The translations under genes and the position numbers were made by a program. Of a DNA stretch of 12,989 bases, positions 8,501-12,989 are shown in pieces. The DNA comes from an uncultured Actinomyces sp. (GTDB lineage: Bacteria; Actinomycetota; Actinomycetes; Actinomycetales; Actinomycetaceae). The notes under the pieces are model-generated. The model was not told the DNA's origin. It saw nothing but the letters and a program-made list of their open reading frames with translations, and did not search any database. Where the stretch lies: NCBI GenBank assembly GCA_938030835.1, contig CALHID010000080.1, positions 1-12,989 of the forward strand. The letters run 5' to 3'. Position 1 is the first letter of the stretch; every line of letters starts with the position of its first letter.

Positions 8501-8837
8501 TCTTCGGCCCGAGATGAATGCTCAGGGCGTGACGCCTGCCTGTGGGGTCACCGCGTGTGAGAACCGTGCTCGCATCAGAGTAGGAGGAATTATTACCCAT
8601 CGTCAGCGTCCCAGCAGTGGCGGAGGCGTCCTCTTCCTGAGCGTAGAAGATGAAACCGGAAGCGTGAACGTTACGGTTACCGAAAATACGTGGCGGCAGT
8701 TTCGCCAAGAGGTCATAGCTCCGGCGGTTATTGTCGACGGCTACTGCGAAAACCTGTATGGAACACGAAGCGTACGTGCCTTCCGTATCTATCCGATGAA
8801 TACGGAGCTATGCGTACGCTCACGTGATTTTCGTTGA
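5577..8837 (+). CDS. dnaE2: DnaE2, error-prone C-family DNA polymerase III alpha-type subunit
   Basis: This damage-induced polymerase (1086 aa from GTG 5577) performs translesion synthesis with ImuA' and ImuB. The N-terminal PHP domain begins HFAELHAHSYFTFLEGAD (residues 5-22). The palm carries APDIDIDIDS (Asp409/411/413; 411 and 413 align with the E. coli catalytic pair) and KFDLLGLGML with the third catalytic Asp547, so polymerase activity should be intact. Next come GVFQVES, VALVRPGPIQ, FGFPESHSFSFAYIVYASAW, a helix-hairpin-helix region and a C-terminal OB fold (RIRVGGIITHRQRP onward). The RPGP and ESHS motifs and the length fit DnaE2 rather than the larger replicative DnaE1. Several PHP metal ligands appear substituted. 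The frame can extend to ATG 5502, overlapping the SNF2 stop by 14 bp, but those 25 codons contain the LexA operator and look unlike family N-termini. GTG 5577 is preferred; the choice is not certain. Confidence 0.94.
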   Translation: MGSHHFAELHAHSYFTFLEGADAPEDYVSSARNLDLSALALLEVDGMYSLIRALQAAKESSFPLLIGSELTLDVGQFSRYQSPKEPAKGWGLPKGWEDRGIRLPVLTTSAQGYRDLCHLMSEYTLTHDAQESPAHGLGNIAQMGDIRILTGGSRGPLRRILHAQGHTQADRFLKDLIALFGRERVLLESVLMPGQDDLGRELAELAQANCLTLVASAAPVMAYPQSKYRADLLCSLRQGRSLDDLQYRLPAQHAFLRSAEEMLALHRSAPQAVNNAFECANECYYPLSFDSLDLPDTEVPPGHTTISWLKELTYSRAVEIYGKRSAHPQAWQVIDHELAIIEKLDFAGYFLIVHDIVDFCRRSGIMCQGRGSAANSAVCYCLGITAVDAIKHHMLFERFLSPGRSGAPDIDIDIDSARREEVIQYVYRRYGRRRAAQVATVITYRSQLAYKDAARALGIAPDSVPTRAQRRERAQGINSPASQEMLGACAQLLSGLPRHMGIHSGGMILTKQPVSEVCPIRWARTSGRSVIQWDKEDCADAGLVKFDLLGLGMLGALGGIFDSLQESGVRNSRGKVLSLYELEDEDPRVYDLLCAADTVGVFQVESRAQMNVLPRLRPRCFYDIVIEVALVRPGPIQGEAVHPYLRRRRGEEKVSYLHPLLRPALEKTLGVPLFQEQMMHIAMDVAGFSATQADELRRAMGSSRSIQKMQKLREPFMKGLQQRGIPQNICEEIFTQVQGFADFGFPESHSFSFAYIVYASAWLKVHYPEHFYAGILSHQPMGFYSPSSLIHDARGHGLLVCPPDVNLSAEKTQVFPVNEIERVIGAQALAEARGEVVPGKEGLVDPHARWGIVIGLDAIKGLDRSRIQRIVRERQDGLYASFEQLASRARLRSVDLEKIAQAGALDSLGYERREGIWASGSLGQDGGDSEEYQPMLDGFGLEYHLPELPPLDDFARINLDYESMGMSPKQHPFVLLRPEMNAQGVTPACGVTACENRARIRVGGIITHRQRPSSGGGVLFLSVEDETGSVNVTVTENTWRQFRQEVIAPAVIVDGYCENLYGTRSVRAFRIYPMNTELCVRSRDFR

Positions 8838-8844
8838 AGCGGGG

Positions 8845-10140
8845 TTATGCGCGCTCGCGAGGCACGTAGAGCTCAGAGAAGATTGACCAAATCACCGAGA
8901 TGATCGGGATTGCAATAATTGCTCCCAATAGCCCAGCGGTAAAGGTTCCTACCATGACACCGATACCCACGACAACGGGGTGCAAGGATACCTGGTGTCC
9001 CATGATGAGCGGTTGAAGAATATGGCCTTCGATCTGGCCAATCAACGCAATGCCCAAACCAACGATTGCAGCGGTAACAATGCCTTTGGCTGCAAGAGCA
9101 ACGATCATGGCAAGGATCATCGCTGTTGGAGCACCAATAAGCGGAATGAAGGCACCGATGAAAACCAAAATTCCCAGGGCAGGAGCTACGGGGACGCCCA
9201 GTATCTGCAAGAAGATGGCTGCAAATAGACCATCTGTTCCAGCTACCAGCATGGTTCCACGTGCATAGCCGGAGAAGGTTGCCCATCCTGCTTGCGCTGC
9301 ACGGTTTGTCACCGCTCGCCGGTGATAGGGAAGAAGCGCGACAAACCATGACCACATCTGGTTGCCGGAGTGCAAGAAGAAGATTGTGATGAAGAAGGCA
9401 AGGACGAGGACCGAAGCAACGACAGCCGCACTCGATACATTCGCCACAGTCTCGCTGAGCAATCCCGACCAATTAGAGGCAAGGAATTGCTTGCCTTGGT
9501 TCATCAGGGTTTCATTCAGATGAGTGAGATCGTTGATGGGGATTTGGAAAGGGAGTTTGAGATGGGAAACCAGATCAGAGACCTTAACAAGCCCGTTTTC
9601 GACCTCGACAAGAAGGTTCGGCCATTGGCCAGCGATTGAAGTAATCACCAGTGTCATGAGTGCGACAAAAGTGCCGATAAAAGCCAAAAGAGAGGCAAAG
9701 ACAGCTAGCCATCGATTCAACCAACGGCTGAGGAAATTTGTCAGGGGATTCAATATTGCGGTCAGAAGAAGTGCAATAAAGATCGCCACGAAGACAGGGG
9801 TGGCCTGAGCAATTGCGAAAACCACAGCAGAAATGACGATGATGACGCCGATAATTGCCCATGAGCCAACTCCCGCCTGGGCAAGCCAGCGAGGAACAAG
9901 AGGCTTACGGGTCGTGCCGTTAAGAACTCGGCGGCTACTTGAGGGGGTGCGCGTAGGCGGAGTCCACTGAACTCTCGGCGGAGCCTGATGGTGTCGAGGC
10001 GTCGCCTGAGTTCCGCTGCGCGCCTTGAGACGTGCAGCAGTATGCGATCCCAGTCGTTGGGCTCCTTGGGAGAGAGAAGTGACAAGCGCCCGTGAATGGC
10101 GAATCAGGCGCGTCGCTTGGCGCTGAGGCTTCTCAGTCAT
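8845..10140 (-). CDS. AI-2E family transporter (UPF0118-type membrane protein)
   Basis: This 431-aa polytopic membrane protein is of the family that includes E. coli TqsA and YdiK. Substrates vary and the one here cannot be told. After a basic, Pro/Ser/Thr/Arg-rich cytoplasmic N-terminus of about 90 residues come hydrophobic segments at roughly 94-111, 113-131, 145-170, 236-256, 295-315, 317-345, 347-370 and 388-420. Family signatures visible are the amphipathic loop between the third and fourth segments, FSGYARGTM (289-297), FIPLIGAP and the strongly conserved EGHILQPLIMGHQVSLHPVVV (371-391). ATG 10140 overlaps the end of the upstream ligase gene by 8 bp (ATGACTGA), which points to translational coupling. 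An in-frame start further upstream at 10191 is less likely because it lies deep in the ligase. The gene converges on dnaE2 with 7 bp between stop codons. Confidence 0.9.
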   Translation of the reverse strand: MTEKPQRQATRLIRHSRALVTSLSQGAQRLGSHTAARLKARSGTQATPRHHQAPPRVQWTPPTRTPSSSRRVLNGTTRKPLVPRWLAQAGVGSWAIIGVIIVISAVVFAIAQATPVFVAIFIALLLTAILNPLTNFLSRWLNRWLAVFASLLAFIGTFVALMTLVITSIAGQWPNLLVEVENGLVKVSDLVSHLKLPFQIPINDLTHLNETLMNQGKQFLASNWSGLLSETVANVSSAAVVASVLVLAFFITIFFLHSGNQMWSWFVALLPYHRRAVTNRAAQAGWATFSGYARGTMLVAGTDGLFAAIFLQILGVPVAPALGILVFIGAFIPLIGAPTAMILAMIVALAAKGIVTAAIVGLGIALIGQIEGHILQPLIMGHQVSLHPVVVGIGVMVGTFTAGLLGAIIAIPIISVIWSIFSELYVPRERA

Positions 10141-11935
10141 TCTCGTCGCTCTTCTGCTCTGTTGCAGTATCGCCAGGGGAAAGGCGCTCACTTACTGCTG
10201 CCGCGGCCTCGCCGATTGCTCTTTGAGCGCTTTCAATCATTCGGTTTGCGGGGTCAAGAAGCTGTTCCTTGACCTTGCGACGCATGACTTTACCCAGCGG
10301 ATTGCGTGGAAGGTCAGTGATGATCGCAATCTGGCGCGGAAGGGCGTAGTGAGAGACATATTTCTCGGCCCATGCACGGACTTGTGCAAGAGTGATCATC
10401 GGCGCGTCATCTTCTAAGATCAACGCTGCGGTGACCTCTTCGCGTGCTTCACCTGCGGGAAGTCCAACCACTGCAACATCCTTGACGCCGGGCATCGAGC
10501 GAATTGCTGCTTCGACCTGCGAAGGGTATACGTTGAAGCCACCCGAAAGGATGAGCTCTTTCTTGCGATCGGACATCACAAGGAAACCATCCTTATTGAT
10601 CGCAACGTCGCCGGTACGTAGCCATCCGTCTTCAGTGAAGAAGCGAGCAGATTCTTCGGGCGCATCAAGGTAGCCACTGAAGACCTGAGGGCCTTTAACG
10701 ATGATCTCACCGGGAGTGCCGTCTTCAACATCGATGCTGGGGTCTTCAAGGTCGACCAAACGGACATCGGTCGAGGGAAAAACGACACCCAAAGCACCGT
10801 GGTACCGGTTATCGGCAAGAGGTGAACCGGCGATAACGGGAGAGGTCTCGGACATCCCGTATCCCTCGATAATCATCCCATCGGTTGCCTCTTCCCATTG
10901 CTGAGCCAGAGTCTTCGAGAGCGGCATCGCGCCGCAAATCGACCACTTGATCGTCTTCAGAGAGACGTTCTTTTCAGCAGCGCGAGTCATTACGCGTTCG
11001 AACATCGGGGGAACTCCGACAAAGAACGTTACAGGTCGGCGCTTATGTGCTTCCAATGCCAAATCGACATCGAACTTTGGAAGGAGTAATTGCGTAGCAG
11101 CAAGATGAACTGCCGCGCACATGAAGAAGGTCAATCCATAGGCGTGAAAGTAAGGCAACAGTGAATAGAAGGTTTCAGCACCTTCGTGAAGCTTCCATAC
11201 CCACATGCGGCATTGATTGACATTTGTTCCAATATTGCGGTGGGTGAGAGGAACTGACTTGGGAACGCCATTCGTGCCACCGGTATGAAGGATGACCGCT
11301 AAATCATCACCGGTTGCTTGGGGAGTATCAGGATGAACCAGTCGTGCATGAGCGACTGCCTGATCCCAGGAGCGGGCATCTTTAGGACGCGCGGCACGCA
11401 TTTGTTCGCGAGTCTGCCGTGCTCGTTCAATTGGAAGGCTTAAGAGCATTCGTTGTGAGCGCGGCATCCCGGCCGAGATATCGACAGTGAAAATCGTATC
11501 CAGCGATTTATCGCCCTCGCGAATAAACGCGTCAACCGATTTTTCCCAGACGATTGCGACTTTTCCGTGGTGGCGATCGAGTTGCTGGTGGATTTCTTCA
11601 GCGGGCGCTAGTGGATTGTGCTCTGCAGCGACGACACCAATGCGCATGCAGGCATAGAAGGCAACTAATGCCTGCGGGCAGTTGGGAAGACAGATGGCAC
11701 AGACATCGCCACGGCGCAGGCCTGTCTCGATGAGTACTTGTGCGGCTCGCAGCACCTGCGCATAGAGCTGAGCGTAGGTCAGGGTAGCGCCAAAGTAGTC
11801 GACTGCAATGCGCTCGGGGTAGAGCCGCGCGGAGGTCTCCAGAAGAGTGATCAACGATGTATCCGGCACCGGTACCTCTAGTGGCGTTCCCGGGTCGTAC
11901 TGCCTGCGGGATTGCAATGTGAGGTCTGAAACCAT
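10133..11935 (-). CDS. AMP-forming acyl-CoA synthetase (long-chain fatty acid-CoA ligase-like, FadD type)
   Basis: This 600-aa ANL-superfamily enzyme is predicted to activate a carboxylic acid (probably a fatty acid) as acyl-AMP and then acyl-CoA. The motifs are in order: the ATP/phosphate loop HTGGTNGVPKSV (217-228), EGYGMSETSPV (about 355), GEIIVKGPQVFSGYLD, GWLRTGD (about 437) with the DRKKELILSGGFNVYPSQVE hinge, and the adenylation lysine Lys549 in NPLGKVMRRK. The phosphate loop differs slightly from the usual TSGTTGxPKG (Asn for Thr and Ser for Gly). The C-terminal tail is rich in Ala and Glu. ATG 11935 has a good AGGAG five bases upstream; the frame extends further into tgt but without reason to start there. 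A 31-bp gap separates it from tgt, and it overlaps the AI-2E gene by 8 bp. Chain-length preference cannot be read from the sequence. Confidence 0.9.
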   Translation of the reverse strand: MVSDLTLQSRRQYDPGTPLEVPVPDTSLITLLETSARLYPERIAVDYFGATLTYAQLYAQVLRAAQVLIETGLRRGDVCAICLPNCPQALVAFYACMRIGVVAAEHNPLAPAEEIHQQLDRHHGKVAIVWEKSVDAFIREGDKSLDTIFTVDISAGMPRSQRMLLSLPIERARQTREQMRAARPKDARSWDQAVAHARLVHPDTPQATGDDLAVILHTGGTNGVPKSVPLTHRNIGTNVNQCRMWVWKLHEGAETFYSLLPYFHAYGLTFFMCAAVHLAATQLLLPKFDVDLALEAHKRRPVTFFVGVPPMFERVMTRAAEKNVSLKTIKWSICGAMPLSKTLAQQWEEATDGMIIEGYGMSETSPVIAGSPLADNRYHGALGVVFPSTDVRLVDLEDPSIDVEDGTPGEIIVKGPQVFSGYLDAPEESARFFTEDGWLRTGDVAINKDGFLVMSDRKKELILSGGFNVYPSQVEAAIRSMPGVKDVAVVGLPAGEAREEVTAALILEDDAPMITLAQVRAWAEKYVSHYALPRQIAIITDLPRNPLGKVMRRKVKEQLLDPANRMIESAQRAIGEAAAAVSERLSPGDTATEQKSDEND

Positions 11936-11940
11936 GTCCA

Positions 11941-11945
11941 CTCCT
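11941..11945 (-). promoter_or_regulatory. Ribosome-binding site of the acyl-CoA ligase
   Basis: AGGAG on the minus strand lies five bases upstream of ATG 11935 and decides the start of the ligase gene. Its first base is also the last base of a small hairpin stem at 11945-11960. Confidence 0.75.
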
Positions 11946-11960
11946 AGTAGAAAACTACTA
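11945..11960 (-). repeat. Short perfect inverted repeat between tgt and the acyl-CoA ligase
   Basis: TAGTAG and CTACTA flank a four-base loop, forming a 6-bp perfect stem (on the transcribed strand TAGTAG-TTTT-CTACTA) that touches the AGGAG ribosome-binding site. The stem is AT-rich and not followed by a U tract, so it is not a convincing terminator. It might modulate translation of the ligase or be a processing site. It occupies half of the 31-bp intergenic gap. Confidence 0.55.
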
Positions 11961-11966
11961 CTTACG

Positions 11967-12989
11967 TTAGCGTAGGTTAGCGCGCCCGGCGCCTGAAAAA
12001 CGCCCAAGCATTTCCTCTTTAAATGCTGAGTATTCGCCGTTGTCGATGGACTCTCGAATGGCATCAACCAAGCGGACGGTGAACCACTCGTTGTGAATCG
12101 TTGTCAGCGTCGAAGCCAGGATTTCCTTCGCCTTAAACAGGTGGTGGACGTATGCGCGGGTGTAATGAGTACAGGTATAGCAACCGCAGCCATCGACCAG
12201 GGGAGTGAAGTCACGCTTGAAGCGGGCATTTGTAATATTGAAACGACCGTCGGGGGAGTAGATTGCTGCATTTCGCGCGACGCGAGAAGGGTTCACGCAA
12301 TCAAAGGTGTCTGCGCCGGCCTCGACGCCGCGGAAAAGATCGTCGGGTTCGGAAATTCCCAGAAGGTGGCGAGGGCGATCCTCGGGGAGCTCAGAACTCA
12401 CCCAAGAAACGATTGTTCCCAAATTTTCCTTCTGCAGTGCGCCGCCAATACCGAAACCATCAAAGATCTGACCGTTAACGTCCATCTCAGCCAAGGTGCG
12501 CGCGGCATGTCGGCGAAGATCCTCGTATTGCGCTCCCTGCACAACGCCCCAGAGCTGTTGGTAGGGCTTTCCGACGCGCTCGTTGGTGAGACGCTGATGA
12601 ATAGCCAAACACTGACGGGCCCATTCATGGGTACGTTCAAGAGATTCTTCTTGATAGAAACGAGGGTGAAGCAGCGAGGTCAGCTCATCGAAGGCGAACA
12701 TGATGTCCGAACCCAATTCATGCTGAATGCGCATGGAAACTTCGGGCGAGAAACGGTGTTTAGAACCGTCGATGTGGCTGCTAAAAATCACGCCGTCATC
12801 GTCAACAACTGCTCGGGATGCCTTGACTGCCTGCTTATTGAGCTTGGGATCCTTGAAATCCGCGTCGCCCGAAAACTCCGCCGAGAGGACCTTCTTGAAT
12901 CCGGCTCCCAAGGAAAGGACCTGGAATCCGCCCGAATCCGTATAGGTCGGACCTGCCCAGTTCATAAAAGAACCCAAGCCCCCAGCCTC
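11967..12989 (-). CDS. tgt: tRNA-guanine transglycosylase (queuine tRNA-ribosyltransferase), 5' end cut off
   Basis: This enzyme exchanges guanine-34 of tRNAs with GUN anticodons for the queuosine precursor preQ1. The visible 340 residues enter the frame as EAGGLGSFMNWAGPTYTDSGGFQV, the region around the first active-site Asp, so about the first 90-110 residues lie beyond the window edge. Further hallmarks are SHIDGSKHRFSPE, WGVVQGAQYEDLRR, FGIGGALQKE, LLGISEPDD, the nucleophile-region motif DTFDCVNPSRVARNA, and the zinc site CGCYTC with the downstream His. The C-terminus (EEMLGRFSGAGRANLR) is complete. The SEPDD and SRVARNA variants resemble actinobacterial Tgt. It is the first gene of a probable operon with the acyl-CoA ligase and AI-2E genes. 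Confidence 0.95.
   Translation of the reverse strand, partial: EAGGLGSFMNWAGPTYTDSGGFQVLSLGAGFKKVLSAEFSGDADFKDPKLNKQAVKASRAVVDDDGVIFSSHIDGSKHRFSPEVSMRIQHELGSDIMFAFDELTSLLHPRFYQEESLERTHEWARQCLAIHQRLTNERVGKPYQQLWGVVQGAQYEDLRRHAARTLAEMDVNGQIFDGFGIGGALQKENLGTIVSWVSSELPEDRPRHLLGISEPDDLFRGVEAGADTFDCVNPSRVARNAAIYSPDGRFNITNARFKRDFTPLVDGCGCYTCTHYTRAYVHHLFKAKEILASTLTTIHNEWFTVRLVDAIRESIDNGEYSAFKEEMLGRFSGAGRANLR

Noticed and set aside
10995..11002. GTTCGAAC within the acyl-CoA ligase as an SOS box
   Set aside because: The half-sites are in the wrong order and spacing for GAAC-N4-GTTC.
1..12989. Mobile elements, CRISPR arrays, tRNA or rRNA genes
   Set aside because: No transposase, integrase, direct-repeat array, tRNA-like fold or rRNA sequence was recognised; all long stretches are explained by the listed genes.

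Overview
The window looks like a chromosome segment from an actinobacterium (Actinomycetota). Its moderate GC content, judged by eye, would suit an Actinomycetaceae-like lineage rather than a high-GC streptomycete. The phylum call rests on two LexA boxes of the actinobacterial TCGAAC-N4-GTTCGA type, an ImuA'/ImuB/DnaE2 mutagenesis cassette of the mycobacterial kind, and a Tgt enzyme with actinobacterial-looking motifs. The genus is not determined.

Layout. (1) Positions 1-170, minus strand: the 5' part of a YbhB/YbcL-family (PEBP, Raf-kinase-inhibitor-like) gene running off the left edge. (2) Positions 171-262: a short divergent promoter region with a near-consensus LexA box at 234-249. (3) Positions 263-8837, plus strand: a tightly packed four-gene block, imuA' (RecA-fold accessory protein), imuB (Y-family polymerase homologue without its catalytic acids), a 1065-residue SWIM/SNF2 ATPase, and dnaE2 (error-prone C-family polymerase). 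A perfect LexA box inside a 26-bp perfect palindrome sits at the SNF2/dnaE2 junction, inside the longest possible dnaE2 reading frame. (4) Positions 8845-12989, minus strand, converging on dnaE2 with 7 bp between stop codons: a partial tgt, an AMP-forming acyl-CoA ligase, and an AI-2E family membrane protein, arranged like one operon.

How the genes work together. By family knowledge, ImuA', ImuB and DnaE2 form the damage-induced translesion 'mutasome': ImuB is the adaptor that contacts ImuA', the beta clamp and DnaE2, and DnaE2 does the mutagenic synthesis. What stands out here is the SNF2-family ATPase between imuB and dnaE2. The gaps are 1 bp and 8 bp, and the SNF2 gene either overlaps dnaE2 or lies 61 bp from it depending on the dnaE2 start. 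It is therefore probably co-induced, and it is a candidate extra component of the mutasome, for example for remodelling DNA or removing bound protein at stalled forks. Two other departures from the textbook system are visible: ImuB's usual clamp-binding motif looks degenerate, and several metal ligands of the DnaE2 PHP domain look replaced. The minus-strand genes (tRNA queuosine modification, acyl activation, a membrane permease) look like ordinary housekeeping functions.
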